NCBI GenBank assembly: GCA_027924645.1
Contig: BSBN01001965.1
Location: 12,700,001 to 12,764,000, forward strand
Direction: 5' to 3'
From: Cunninghamia lanceolata
Lineage: Eukaryota; Streptophyta; Pinopsida; Cupressales; Cupressaceae
DNA length: 64,000 nt
Position numbers and translations under genes: made by a program. How positions within the stretch are numbered: position 1 is the stretch's first letter; every line of letters starts with the position of its first letter. Shown in pieces: positions 47,276 to 59,425 of this stretch. A model generated the notes under the pieces. That model saw only the letters and a program-made list of their open reading frames with translations. It searched no databases and was not told the origin of the DNA.

Positions 47276-47395
47276 GAAACGGATATCTATTTTGGTTTGG
47301 ATATCCATTTCAAAACAGATATCCATTTCTAGAAATCCAAAATAGATATCCATTTCCAAAATGGACATCCGTTTTCAAAATGGATATCTGTTTCC
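47276..47395. repeat. cluster of GGATATCC palindromes, left
   Basis: Six variants of the palindrome AAAACGGATATCCGTTTT lie at 17-25-base steps (near 47277, 47296, 47313, 47340, 47357 and 47376). The motif recurs near the right side at 51906-52035. Clusters of short repeats inside both ends are where transposases of CACTA and some other families bind. Confidence 0.75.
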
Positions 47396-47399
47396 CTTC

Positions 47400-48440
47400 C
47401 CCCAATTCAGTGTATGTATTTATTACTTGCCCAATTCTACGTGAGGTATACCAAATATAAACCACTTACACATGATTGAATGTTTGTTGATTACTAATTT
47501 ATCTTTTAATTATTAATTTATTTATACTACCAAGCATGGTATTCATTCATGAAAAAATTTAAGAGTGTTTCAGTTTGTGAAGGATTCTAATGATTGTTAA
47601 TAACACCTCCCTATATAGAGAGAATATATATAACTATTTGAGCAGTAATATGAGATTTCATTATAACAATCTTCTTCTTCATACACTTCATATTAGCTAG
47701 GCCTAGAACTATGATATAAATTATATGAAAGGGAAGACCTAGGAAAACCATTAGGCCAAGGATCCAAGTTTAAAAAGATTCAAAACACATTGAAACAAAG
47801 AAAGTGCACTTCATACAAATGTGCATTCTTGTATGAAAGCAACTTTATCTCACCAAGAGAAGAAAGAACATGTATGTTCCTTAAACCTCATGCCCTAAAT
47901 TGCTTTATATGATTTGATTCATGATACATGGTTTGAGAAGGATACACATGATATACCCTTACCCTCTAGTGATAAAATTATGAATGATACTTTATGTGGT
48001 GAAGCTACACCTTTGTTAATCCTTCATGACATTGTTATTCCTTGTGATGATGATGATCCTTTATGTGATATGTTAGGACATAATGCAGAGTTAACGTGGC
48101 ATGAAATCTCTTGGAAGGGTAAGCATGGACTATAAGAACATTGAACTAGTTAGATCTGTTAAGCTTGCCATTAATGAAAGAACCTTAAAGGTTAACCTTA
48201 ATTAGGTAAGGTTATGTTTCAGTGTGGTTGTTTGTGCAACAATGTGTAAATTAATGTTACCTAAGGATAAATCTAACTATACTAACATTTTAATAACCAT
48301 TAGAGGTGGGACTAACAATTAGACTAAAAAATTGACAAACAATACAACTTGGGCACATGTAGGACTTGGAAAATGGAAAAGAATATAATTAAATGTGGAT
48401 AACAATGAAAAAGTGGTATTAGTTGCACCTATATAGAGAA
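47400..48440. other. TIR-1 interior, no gene recognised
   Basis: AT-rich. A 73-codon frame at 47914-48135 is acidic (PCDDDDPLCDMLGHNAELTW) and may be part of a captured gene, but I recognise no family. Confidence 0.4.
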
Positions 48441-48444
48441 GTGG

Positions 48445-50055
48445 TTTAGAGGTTGGTTAGGGGAATTATTTAGGGTTTAGAGGTTTAGGGTTGCTCAAGT
48501 TTAGGGGTTTGGAGTTTATGGTTTAAAGAGAGATAGAGAGAGGCAACTGATAGAGTTTGGGAGAGATAGAGGAGATAGAGGGGAGAGATAGCGAGATAGA
48601 GAGTGAGAGACATGTCCAGAGACAAAGAGAGAGATTGAGAGGTAGAGGGATGATATAGATAGGGAGATAGAGGTTTAGGGTTTCTTGGGTTTAGGGGTAT
48701 TATTTAGGGTTTAGGGTTTATGGTTTTGGGGTTAGGGGTTAAGGTTTAGAGGTTTAGGGTTTAGGGTTTAGAGAGAGATAAAGGACCAATAGGGAGATAT
48801 AGAGGAGTCTGAGGGGAGAAATAGGGAGATAAAGAGTGAGGGACATGGCAAGAGACATAGGGAGAGAGATTAAGGGGTAGAAGGACAAAGGTGATAGGGA
48901 GATAGGGGAGAGATAGGGAGAGAGTGCTTTATGGTTACTTGGGTTTAGGGTTTCTCAAGTTTAGGGGTTAGGGGTTAGGGTTTAGGGGCATTATAATATA
49001 GGGTTTAGGATTTATTGTATATGGGTTAGGGGTTAGGTTTAGAGGTTTAGGGTTTTGGATTTAGGGTTTATAGAGAGAGAGGAATGAGAGGGAGATATAG
49101 AGGAGTCCGAGGGGAGAGATAGGGAGATAAAGAGTGAGGGACATGGCCAGAGACATAGGGAGAGAGATTGAGAGGTAGAGGGACAAAGGTGATAAGGAGA
49201 TAGGGGAGAGATAGGAAGATAGTGGTTTAGGGTTACTTGGGTTTGGGGTTTAGGGGTTTGAGGTTTAGGGTTTAGGGGTTTGAGGTTTCTCAAGCTTAGG
49301 GGTTAGGGGTTAGGATTTAGGGGCATTATGTAGGGTTTAGGATTTAACTTGTTTAGGGGGTAGGGGTTAGGTTTAGAGGTTTAGGGTTTATAGAGAGAGA
49401 GGAATGATAGGGAGATAGAGAGAGGAGACTGAGGAGAGAGATAAGGAGATAGAGAGTGAGGCATATGGCCAGGAACATAGGGAGAGAGATCAAGAGAGGT
49501 AGAGGGATGATAGAGATAGGGAGATAGGGGAGAGATAGGGAGATAGAGGTTTAGAGTTGATTAGATTTAGGGTGTACTTGGGTTTAGGGTTTCTTAATTT
49601 TTGAGATAGCTAGATAGAAAGAGAGAGGAGACAGATAGGGAGAGATAGGGAGATAGAGAGATAGAGAGTGAGTGAGATGTCTAGAGAAATAGGGAGAAGG
49701 ATTGAGAGGTAGAGGGATGATAGAGATAGGGAGATAAGGGAGAGATGGGAGATAGGGTTTAGGGTTTCTCGCATTTAGGGTTTAGGGGCATTATTTAGGG
49801 TTTAGGGGATAAGGTTTAGAGGTTTAGGGTTTAGCGTTTAGAGAGAGAGGACCAATAGGGAGATATAGAGTGAGGGACATGGACAAAGTATAGGGAGAGA
49901 GATTGAGAGGTAGAGGAATGATAGTGATGGGGAGATAGTGAGATATGGAGATAGAGAGATAGAGGTTTAGGGTTTCTTGGGTTTAGCAATTAGGATTTAG
50001 GGGTTTATGGTTTCTCAGGTTTAGGGTTTAGGGGTTAGGGGTTAGGGGCTAGGTT
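48445..50055 (+). repeat. telomere-like TTTAGGG array, degenerate, with GAGATAG blocks
   Basis: Runs of GGTTTAGGGTTTAGGGG-type text, related to the plant telomere repeat TTTAGGG, alternate with blocks of GAGAGATAGGGAGATAG. The alternation forms about six higher-order units, starting near 48525, 48770, 49071, 49391, 49602 and 49840. It is interstitial and inside a mobile element, not a chromosome end. No coding sequence. Confidence 0.82.
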
Positions 50056-50238
50056 TAATCATGCATTAATATAGGTTGTGGAGTGAGAAAGGGGTGGTAT
50101 GGGTATGGTTGAATGGAGTAATGAGTTGATTTAATTGGTGATGACCTAGGTGAAGTGATGGGTAAGGTGTCTTAGGTGGGATTACTAGAAAGTGTGATTG
50201 GTAATGGTGGGGATAGCTAAATGTCCTAGTTTTCCTAA
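50056..50238. other. spacer between opposed telomere-like arrays
   Basis: About 180 bp of GT-rich single-copy-looking sequence (for example GGGGTGGTATGGGTATGG). It separates the G-rich array from the C-rich array on this strand. Confidence 0.6.
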
Positions 50239-50835
<597 letters not shown>

Positions 50836-50863
50836 AAATGAAAACAAGAAAACTAGGACTCTC

Positions 50864-50943
50864 TTTCTATCTATCTATCTATCTATCTCTCTCTCTACTA
50901 AGAAAATTGGAAAAGAAAAGGAAAACTAGGAATAAGATTTAAT

Positions 50944-50974
<31 letters not shown>
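50864..50974. repeat. (CTAT)n and (GA)n microsatellites
   Basis: CTAT/ATCT units at about 50864-50896 and a GA run at about 50947-50974, at the edge of the CT-rich arrays. Confidence 0.85.
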
Positions 50975-50978
<4 letters not shown>

Positions 50979-51312
50979 TGAAAAAGAGAAGTGTAGAGTC
51001 AAGGTGCACTTTTAGCAACTTAATTTTATCTTAACATTCCCAAAGTCTTACATGATTAAAATTAATATTAATCTATTTGGTGGAAAAGTGGAACCTTTGT
51101 AAAGTTGTAGATGGAAAACATGACTCCACTTCCCAAAATCTCGTAAGTATATAAATGAAGGTTTTGAAAATAATTATGTATCATCAATGAATAATCCTAA
51201 TGCACTCATCCCCAAACTTGTAAATTGCAGTGAAGTTCAACATCCCCATGCCACATAAAGTTCCACAATGTTCATTTACCAAAAGACCAACTATTATGTG
51301 TAGACTTTTCTT

Positions 51313-51720
51313 ATGTTTACTTACATTTCAAAAAAGAACTTACAAAGTGCCAATATTACAATGCATAACATAATGAAATTTGTTGAAAAAATTAAAAAAA
51401 ATATTCAAACAAATGTAGTTGACTCGTATATAGCTAAACTCCATGATCTTTTCTACTATCTTATTTACTTACACCAATGGAATGGTACATGGGCATCCAT
51501 CAAAAGAATAATGATAGGGGGGTTCTTATCAAATATTATATTTGGTAACTTTCTAGTAAATATTTATAAAAACTATGGAAACATAGACAAGGCATTGCTA
51601 ACTATTTGATAGAATGCCTAAAAAAAAGTGATTTCATAGATTACCATGATTATAGGAAATGCAGAAAATGAATCTAAAAATGGACATTACAATTTTATTA
51701 TCAATGCTCTTTACAAAACT
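51313..51720 (+). pseudogene. PPR (pentatricopeptide repeat) gene fragment inside TIR-1
   Basis: The frame at 51313-51609 includes GGFLSNIIFGNFLVNIYKNY followed by GNIDKALLTI, the standard end of one PPR motif (vgnaLvdmYaKcGnidkA in plants). After a frame change, LFDRMPKK (about 51606-51629), then VIS-stop-ITMI and GNAENE complete the linker typical of plant PLS-class PPR proteins; the stop replaces a Trp codon. The conserved GIHQ of the preceding helix is seen near 51490 in another frame. PPR proteins bind organellar RNA. This piece of about two motifs with several frameshifts is a captured or inserted gene relic, not functional. The left part (51313-51460) has no clear match. Confidence 0.65.
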
Positions 51721-52839
51721 TAGAAAATAGACAAGCCTTTTTTATCATAGATGAAATTAGATGCAATGGTCATAAGAATATGGTGGGATATCAATGAACC
51801 ACCTTTTTAGCATTTTACACAAAGCTAAAGATGAATACTTATGACCATTGCGGGATATCGATAGACCACCTTGAGAGAGAGAGAGTAACATATAAGGTAA
51901 AACAAAACAGATATCCATTTTGAAAAAGGATATCCGTTTTGGAAACAGATATCCATTTTGGAAAACATAAAAAAAGGAAAAATGGTATTTTACCAAAGCA
52001 AAATAGATATCCATTAATAACGGATATCCATTTTGCTTCACTTTTGCCTTGTATGTAGGCTTGGGGTTGTCATAGTTGACTTTCCCTCAATTCTAACATT
52101 TTTACAGGTTTCACTCTCTTCTTCAAACTTCACCCTTCGTGCTGACGACTTTTTTTATGCAAAATTGATAAAATGAAAAGGGTTTATAGAGAAAATTGTT
52201 AGCTTTCTAAAAATATAAGATTTTCTTGATTATCATTTTGTTAAATAATTATTAATAATTTTCTATATAGTGTGTGTCTGAAATCTTGATGGATACACTA
52301 ATTGAAAAACATCAATAAATTTCAAACCGTTTCACCTCTTTTAGATCCGAAAGATGTGTCACACTCTATGCTCCATTGTCTATAGGTTAAAAAAAAATGA
52401 ATTTCAATTTTTTTTCATCGAGTTAGGTTGGCTGGAAAATTACTCTTTAGTTTTTAAAAAAAGTCATAGTAAAAAAATCATAACTAATTATTTTATTGGA
52501 AAAAAATTTCAAAAAAATATGCGTCACATCTGGGAATGAGTCCTCTACTTATTTTGAAAGTTTCAAAAAAAAAAAAAATTGCTCATAGTTAGGTTGGCTG
52601 AACAAACACTGACTTTTTATTTTTTTCTAAAAAATTTAATAGATGTTCATTGAAATGTTCATTTTTCACTAAATAAATTTAGTTTTTTAAAAAAAAATTA
52701 GTAGCTCATAAACTAGATTCAATTCTCTACAAATTTTGTTCTTACATCTTTTTCAAATTGTGTAGATAATTCATTCAAATTTTTGCATGAACTTGATTAA
52801 ATCTGATTTTTTGTATTTTCATTGCCACTTAGAGGTATA
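51721..52839. other. TIR-1 right interior, AT-rich, no gene
   Basis: It holds the right palindrome cluster (51906-52035) and then about 800 bp rich in A and T runs up to the right inverted repeat. No frame of interest. Confidence 0.5.
51906..52035. repeat. cluster of GGATATCC palindromes, right
   Basis: Five variants near 51907, 51924, 51942, 52000 and 52015, the same motif as 47276-47395. Confidence 0.75.
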
Positions 52840-52869
52840 GTTTGGCCCATAATGATCTTGCACATACCC
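52840..52869 (-). repeat. TIR-1 right terminal inverted repeat
   Basis: GTTTGGCCCATAATGATCTT to ACATACCC, the complement of 47170-47199 with four mismatches. Confidence 0.85.
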
Positions 52870-53471
52870 ATTTCCCATGTAGTGGGATTAGTGAGCCGGT
52901 TCATGAGTAATCCTAGAAAAACTCATTGGGAAGCAGTGAAGTGGATATTGAGGTATCTAAAAGGCACTTCAGATTATGCCTTATCCTTTGGTGGGAAAGT
53001 TGCACAGCTACAAGGCTTCGTTGACTCTCATATGGCAGGTGACTTGGATAAAAGAAGGTCTACATTAGGCTATGTTTTTACTTTTGTCGGGGCAGCTATC
53101 AGCTGGATCTCAAGATTGCAACAAGTAGTTGCTCTTTCCACAATTGAGGCTGAGTACATTGCCCTCACTGAAGGAGCAAAAGAAATGGTTTGGTTGTAGC
53201 ATTTGTTTACTGAATTGGGTTCCAAAAAGCAAGTTTTCACACTCTTTTCTGACAGTAATAGCATTATTCATTTGGCCACGAATGCGGCATTCCACAACAA
53301 CACCAACACATTTAGCTAAGGTATCATTTCATCCATAGCATGATTGAAGAAGGCAAGTTGCAAGTTCAAAAGATCGACACCAAGATCAATCCGGCTGATG
53401 CATTGACTAAGGTTCTACCTTGAGAGAAGTTTGAATTCTACAGGGCTTCTCTCGACATTGTCAAGATGTGA
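52870..53471 (+). pseudogene. Copia-D RNase H, right of TIR-1, broken
   Basis: The frame resumes with HVVGLVSRFMSNP (from about 52877), then HWEAVKWILRYLKGTSDYALSF and the RNase H motifs DSHMAGDLDKRRSTLGY near 53025 (first Asp kept) and LSTIEAEYIALTEGAKE near 53137. A stop lies at 53197, then a SDSNSIIHLATN-like segment in a shifted frame near 53250 and the C-terminal DALTKVLP near 53398, ending at about 53471. Confidence 0.87.
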
Positions 53472-53526
53472 CATTGAGACTAGAGTAGGGGAGTGAGCAG
53501 CAATCAATGGACTTCAAGTGGTAGAT

Positions 53527-53805
53527 TGTTGGATTGTAAAGTCCAAAAGAAACATTGTTTTCTCCCGCCAAATTCTTGACTCTTGATCTTCCTTATCCAT
53601 TGTGGATATTGCTCTATGAAAGAGAGATGTATTGCTACTATTAAGCATTGTATTTGCACTTCATACAGAGATAATAAAATTATTCCCTTACTCCTATGGA
53701 TGTAGCCAGTTTATGGTGAACCACATTAAATTTGTTGTCTCGTGTGTGTGATCTTTGTTGTGTGTTTTATTTCACTTTTCTTTCGTTGTTCCATTTAATT
53801 TAACA
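53527..53805 (+). repeat. Copia-D 3' LTR
   Basis: TGTTGGATTGTAAAGTCC to TTTAATTTAACA, 279 bp, preceded by TTCAAGTGGTAGAT (a weak purine tract) and followed by ACTTG (53806-53810). Confidence 0.92.
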
Positions 53806-53810
53806 ACTTG

Positions 53811-54296
53811 AAGGCACTTACAAGATCGCAAGGTAATAGACTCAACATTCTATAATAGGTTACACCGGTGAGGAATATAGCACTCCGTGTGGCAGCATAT
53901 CATGGCCATGTACAAGCTCTGCAAATGTTTCTTCAGCTGATGAATCAAGACATAGAGGTCGATAATGAAGGAAGCCATGAATTTCTAACTTCTAGAAATG
54001 AGGAAGGTAACATTGCCTTGCATGAAGCAGCCATTGGAGGACATTGCGAGGTAGTAGAGGCTTTATTAGAGCATCATAGTAATCTGGTGGATATCATCAA
54101 TCACGCTGGGGAGATCGCGCTCTTCAAATCTATAGAGGAAGGTCATAAGAATATCATTAAGAAACTTTTGCCTCTCACATCTTCCCCCTACCACAGGACA
54201 TCTGATGGCCAAACTCTTCTACAGTGCACCATCTACAACACACACAAATGTATCTTAAAAACATCTCTTTCTCGATCAATTAAGGATGCCGCATAA
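53811..54296 (+). pseudogene. ankyrin-repeat gene, continuation right of Copia-D
   Basis: In phase with 42714-42755 the text reads KALTRSQGNRLNIL, two stops (TAA TAG at 53853-53858), then ankyrin repeats: NIALRVAAYHGHVQAL (a changed GNTALHVAA), NIALHEAAIGGHCEVVEALL, EIALFKSIEEGHKNIIKKLL, and a partial QTLLQCTIYNTH. Three to four repeats fit the start of plant ACD6/ITN1-type proteins, which continue with more repeats and a PGG membrane domain. Here the frame stops at 54294 and repeat R follows at once, so the 3' part is missing. Thr-to-Ile changes in the TALH motif and the double stop suggest decay. Not functional. Confidence 0.78.
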
Positions 54297-54308
54297 GAAC
54301 ATTTGGAT

Positions 54309-54997
54309 GTAACATAGGGATAGGAGAAGGAAAAGTTGCCATGAGGATGCTTTATTGATCAATTTAGTTTAATAAAACTTGCTTGAATGGAAGCTACTTC
54401 AATTGAATCCCCTTATTATCTCTATAAAAGGTTGGGATGACTAACTATTTTGCCACTTCTACCCATTGTGTGTTGACTTGATAATGTCAACAATTCAGGA
54501 AGTGGAAATTGTTGCAGGTTAATATGACAATGGCCACTTCTTGATTTGTTGATCTTATCAAGTTGGTCAATCACTTGAGTATGTTGTGTAAGGTCAACAA
54601 ATCTAAGGTAATTGAGGGTCTTGTTGATATTACATAATTCATACTCAAGAAATTTCTTCATATTAAGTTGGGGATTTCTCATTTTGCTATCAAGGCTAAG
54701 ATGTGTACGATAGGAAATGGATAATAAGTCATGTTCCCATCATTAGAAAAATTAAGGTAGATTATTACTTAACAATGAGTTCTTAAATAAACCCTTGCTC
54801 TACAATTACCTCCAATCTTTACAAGATTATTTAATTCCACAAACATGTAAGTGTATAGCATGACAAAGAGATGTCAGGACACAAAAAGAAATTGCACTCT
54901 TTATTTATTTAACATAGGTTTCAAAGAAACATAGAGAATCACCTTGTGAACTTGGGTCTAGACCAATTTCACTATTAAACCTTAAAAAAAAATAGAG
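54309..54997 (+). repeat. dispersed repeat R, copy 2, uninterrupted
   Basis: Collinear with 37788-38382 plus 41519-41620. At the Copia-C insertion point it reads GACACAAAAAGAAATTGCAC without the element. It starts 13 bp after the end of the ankyrin frame, so it may be a duplicated gene flank. TATAAAAGG at 54423 is conserved. Confidence 0.72.
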
Positions 54998-57900
54998 GCA
55001 CACAATCTATGAGAAGAATGTTATTTAATACTTTTTCAGTTGTAGTTTGAGAAGTCAACACAAAACCATTAACTTCTTCCTTAGATGGATAACTAGTAGA
55101 GAAACAATCAAAAGAGATAAACACAGTTATCATCTTGAATGTCTTTAGAGATAGAGATGTAAATGTCTCAAATGAAAAGAAAGACATAATCAAACCTCCA
55201 TTGAAGAATAATTGTCATTAAATTCAAAATGTATACACTTCACACCTTTAGAAGAAACACATAGAGTAGAGTTGTCAATAACACATTTACACTAGTCATA
55301 GCTGTGAAGCTCAAAATATTTCATAGCAACAAACTACATCACAATAATCTTGTTAATTATGTCTAAATTTGTAGATCGAGATGACTCAATTCGCGAGTAC
55401 AATTTTAATCAAAAAACTGTAGAAGAGGTTGAGATGGATTAAACACACCCAAGCTTTACACTATTTTTTTTAACCATAGAAAAAATGACTTCTTTTAGAT
55501 GAATTATTATTTGAATATGAGAGTTCACAATAGGTCCTTTGGGAGACAAAAATATGCCAAAAATAACATGTAAATCATTTTTGTGAAAGCTAAGTTGGTA
55601 GAAATAGAGCATTCCATGTAGCCCACTTCGACATATTAAAAATATTAGGAAACTCTACTAGTAGGATTATATTGAAATTCTACATCAAGGGGTCTTGGAT
55701 AAAAACCCTAATTTTATTGATAAAGGCTTATGGATCATATCAGGAATTTACATCAGTTGGTTGCTACCAAAGTTAGATAGCTATTTTAAAATTCTTGAGA
55801 TCCTATTAGCTTTTGTCTTCAAGAAAAGAACCTCTACCAAGTCCTTAGCATGCAAGTAGGTTTCTCAATTAGTTTGTAGGAAAAAGTGCTAGAACAATTG
55901 GTGAGCCACATCACTTATAGAATCCGTCATTGGAATACAATCCATAAGAGCATATTGAATAGTTTGTCCTTGTCAAAAAGGTTTCTAAATTGTTAGGAGT
56001 TTGAACTTATGGTCTATGATAGAGTTCTTGGGATTTTATACTATGATCTTTTTGCTATTAGATTTAGGATAGACAACTCAGAGGGGGGTGAATCAGTTGT
56101 CCAAAACTTTCTTGCAATTAATGTGAGGACCACCCTTTTTACTTCTGTTCTTATGACTATTTACATTACTGTTATTGATACTTTTTTTTTTATTTGTGGG
56201 ATAGCAGTTCCTAGATTTGCCAAACTATTAAACTTTATTATGATTACGGAAAAACTAATTGGGTGATGTTTGGATAAGTTTACATTTCAGAAAAGTTAAT
56301 TAGGTGATGATGGAAAATTGTAATATGATTTCATTTATGCTAATTAGAACTATGTCATGATAATGCATGTTTTTAAGTTGCTTCGGCTATGATGATTATA
56401 TGTGGATACTGATCTTGTAATTTAGTGTGCAGGATTTACTAATCGAACTACAGATTTCGGAGATCATTCCGCACCTTGTTATTGTTATTCCCTGTTAAGC
56501 CGATTTGGTTCCACGAGGAACCAAGATCCTTCTGTGTTTGATGTGATGTTGTAATGTGGTCTTTCGTATGGTCGAGTGGGTTAGGTTACCCTCTTGTAAC
56601 ACTATTTTATGAATTGTGTTGTAAAAAGATTGAATTTGAATTTCTTTATTTTATTTAAATCTTTGAGGCCTTTTCATGTGCTTTACCTTGACCATGGGTG
56701 TTCTGAATGGGTTAAAGTTGACCCTGGGTTATACCCCATGGGTCCAGGGGCCCATTTGGCATGGGTAACCCTTGAGTAACCTCCATCTAGTCATCTTAAC
56801 TTCCCCCTGAAGTTAAGTGGCGAAAATTGGGGTATGGGGGGGACATGATGGATTGTACCAACACCCAACCCATCCCTCTTCAATCCCCAAGGTAAGAGAT
56901 GACTACAAACCCATCCATTATTGAGGGATTGACTTGAAGTCACCCTCACCATTAGTGAGATTCCCCCATGTGCTGTGGGGTCATCCATGTGAAGGAAGGA
57001 AGAAGAGGCATGGGTCACCTATCTTTTCCTCCTTTAACTCCTTTTATTTCTCCCATGCGTAAGAGAAATGACATGAGGAGAGGGATAAGGAGTACTCTAG
57101 GGATGGGTGAGTGACATAAGCCATCAGGACAGAATAGTGGTTTTGGGAAGGGTGAGGAGGTGACAAGTGTCACCTCCCCATTCCTCTAAACTGAAAAAGA
57201 TTTGGGTTATTTGTTTCCAATTTTGGGATGAGAGGGAGTTAGTTGAATTTTGGGAGAGTTTTATATTGATTGCCAAAAATAGGAAAGTTATCTTGGAGGA
57301 GAGGAAAGGAAGAGGGAGTTGGTGGCTAAGGTTGGAAGAGATCTCAGTGGAGCTCTGCAACAGTTTCATTCCAGGAGGGCTTTGTAAGGTTGGTTTGATT
57401 TTTACCTTTCTTTCGTATATCTGAATGTTGTATGAAAAGTGTGTGAAAGATGTTTATTTGTTTGTGTTTTAGATTTGTTTTCTGTGGGATTTGTTGTTGG
57501 GTTGTTTGACAGAGCTTCTCCCACTTGGGAGAAATGCTCATCAAGTTTGGGGTAGGGAGGAGTGATCCTCCTCGGGTGCATACTTGGTTCCTTCTTTTGG
57601 GATGTTGAAAGCCTTGAGGGCATGTATCTGTGACTGTATCTTTGACTTGAGAGTCAAATACAGATTTCTAAAAAAATTTGTGATCAAACTTGGTTTGAGG
57701 CCAAGAGAAATTGTGTTGGTTAAATTATCTGTAAGGGTGACACTCTGGAGTCAAGTGTGTCCACTCTCCTGCCCCTTATGAAACTCACTGTAGTTGAGTT
57801 TTCGTGTTGTGTAATTTACCCACGGGTGTTTGTGTGCTTTGGGTGGTTTGTTGTTCCCTGTTGTGAAGTGGAATGCTTGAGTTACCCAGGTGCGTGTGTG

Positions 57901-58640
57901 GTCTCCCTAGCTCGGGGGTGACCCTCTTGCGGGTCTACGGAAGGGAGGAGAGCTAGATGAGTGGTGTTTTCTTCTTTGTTTGTCTTTGATACGCAGGTTT
58001 CCTCTTGGAGCTTATGGTTGGATTTGGAGAAGTTATATTTATGAAGAAACAGTTTATTCTTCTTTGTCATGAGAATTAGATCATGTTCTTTTCATAAGAG
58101 TTGAAGAGAGAACACCTCTCTTGATATTGTTGTAATTTATTGTCACCCTAGGAGTGAAGGAAATAACCTCCCTGATCTTGTTATTGGGTGAGACTGTTAC
58201 TTAGTTGTTACATAACTTCTTTTGTATGTTGGTTGGGAGAAGGAAATCCTTATCTTTCATCTTGTTAAGGGTAATGAAAGACGTAATCTACCTGTATTGT
58301 GTATGATGTAATTATTTACCTTGAATTTCATATGGAAAGTTTGAAGTTAAATAAAAAGTTTTACTGTATTAAATGTATTATTGAAAGAAAGAGATCATTA
58401 CTTATTTGCAATCAAATCTGAACTTGTTTATGTAATTATAAGAATAGATTTGCTTAACTAGTTGAAACGACAATTTTATAGTTCATTGTTATAATGGAAA
58501 ATACAATTTTAAATGATTAAGTTCTTTTTCATTAAATAATGGTTTCAGTTATTTTGTAAAGTTTAGAGGAAGTCTATTATGTATTTACTTCTGTTTGTCC
58601 AAGAGTTGAAATGGACATTTATTAATTACAGAAATAAACT
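54998..58640. other. no gene recognised
   Basis: About 3.6 kb. The first half is AT-rich. 56640-58340 is more balanced, with GGGTCCAGGGGCCCATTTGG near 56740 and a GCGGGTCTACGG stretch near 57934, which could be a gypsy LTR or a leader, but I find no second copy, primer site or coding domain. The frame at 56009-56266 is hydrophobic and unrecognised. Confidence 0.4.
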
Positions 58641-58662
58641 GATTAGAACTTCTTTTCTTAAG

Positions 58663-58666
<4 letters not shown>

Positions 58667-58725
<59 letters not shown>
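58667..58725. repeat. (TA)n microsatellite
   Basis: 59 bp of TA. Further TA runs lie at about 58926-58950 and 59812-59848. Confidence 0.95.
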
Positions 58726-58727
<2 letters not shown>

Positions 58728-58747
58728 TTTATTGAATTTCTTATATG

Positions 58748-58970
58748 ATCATTTTAACAGAACATGAGAAACTGAATAAATTGTTTAATTTGAGAAAATT
58801 AAGTGGTATTATGAAAATGAATATATATATATAATAATTGTTATTTGTTTATCATTTTAACAGAACATGGGAAACTGAATATATTGTTAAATTTGAGAAA
58901 ATTAAGTGGTATTATGAAACTGAAATATATATATATATATATATATATAATAATTGTTATTTATTTATCA
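58748..58970 (+). repeat. tandem duplication of about 103-115 bp
   Basis: ATCATTTTAACAGAACATG begins both units (58748 and 58851), each followed by AAATTAAGTGGTATTATGAAA and a TA run of different length; a third, partial start is at 58966. The difference in TA length points to slippage. Confidence 0.85.
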
Positions 58971-59084
58971 TTACATAGTAATAAACTTGAAATAAAATTT
59001 ATGACAGTCGAAATAAAATATTGGAGCGAATTTGAGTTTGCTGTGTGCAAACCACAGTTTTCTTTAAAAAAAAAAAATAATGTT

Positions 59085-59425
59085 GGCAGTGGGGTTGAAA
59101 ACCCCACCGTAGTCCCTTGGAGAATATGTGGTGTGGGGAGGGGAGGAGCCCCACCCACACCCCATATCGTGGGATGTGGGTGGGGCTCCGCCCCTCCCCA
59201 CATCCCCTTGCCCTTGAGACCCCGCGGAGCCCCCTCCAAACGCTGCCTCCGCCGCGCGGCCTTCCTGTCGCCCGAACTCCGCTCGCCACTGTGGCGATTG
59301 CCTCCGCCTGCCACAGACCCCTACGCCCTCTCCATCGCCTCCACTGCTCCCTTCGGCCTCCGCCGCCGCCATTCCTTCCCACTCCTGCACACAAGACATA
59401 CAATAAGAATGTTAGGGTTTAAAAA
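59085..59425. other. GC-rich island with a strong hairpin
   Basis: About 340 bp rich in G, C and CpG inside AT-rich DNA. It is framed by two short palindromes (GTGGGGTTGAAAACCCCAC near 59090, GTTAGGGTTTAAAAACCCTAC near 59411). Inside, 59133-59164 pairs with 59170-59201 in a 32-bp stem with about two mismatches and a 5-base loop. Overlapping frames on both strands are long only because of composition. I recognise no gene; a small non-autonomous mobile element or an inserted piece of a GC-rich gene are options. Confidence 0.6.

Noticed and set aside
47914..48135. A transposase of TIR-1
   Set aside because: The 73-codon acidic frame has no DDE-type motif or DNA-binding pattern and is far too short.
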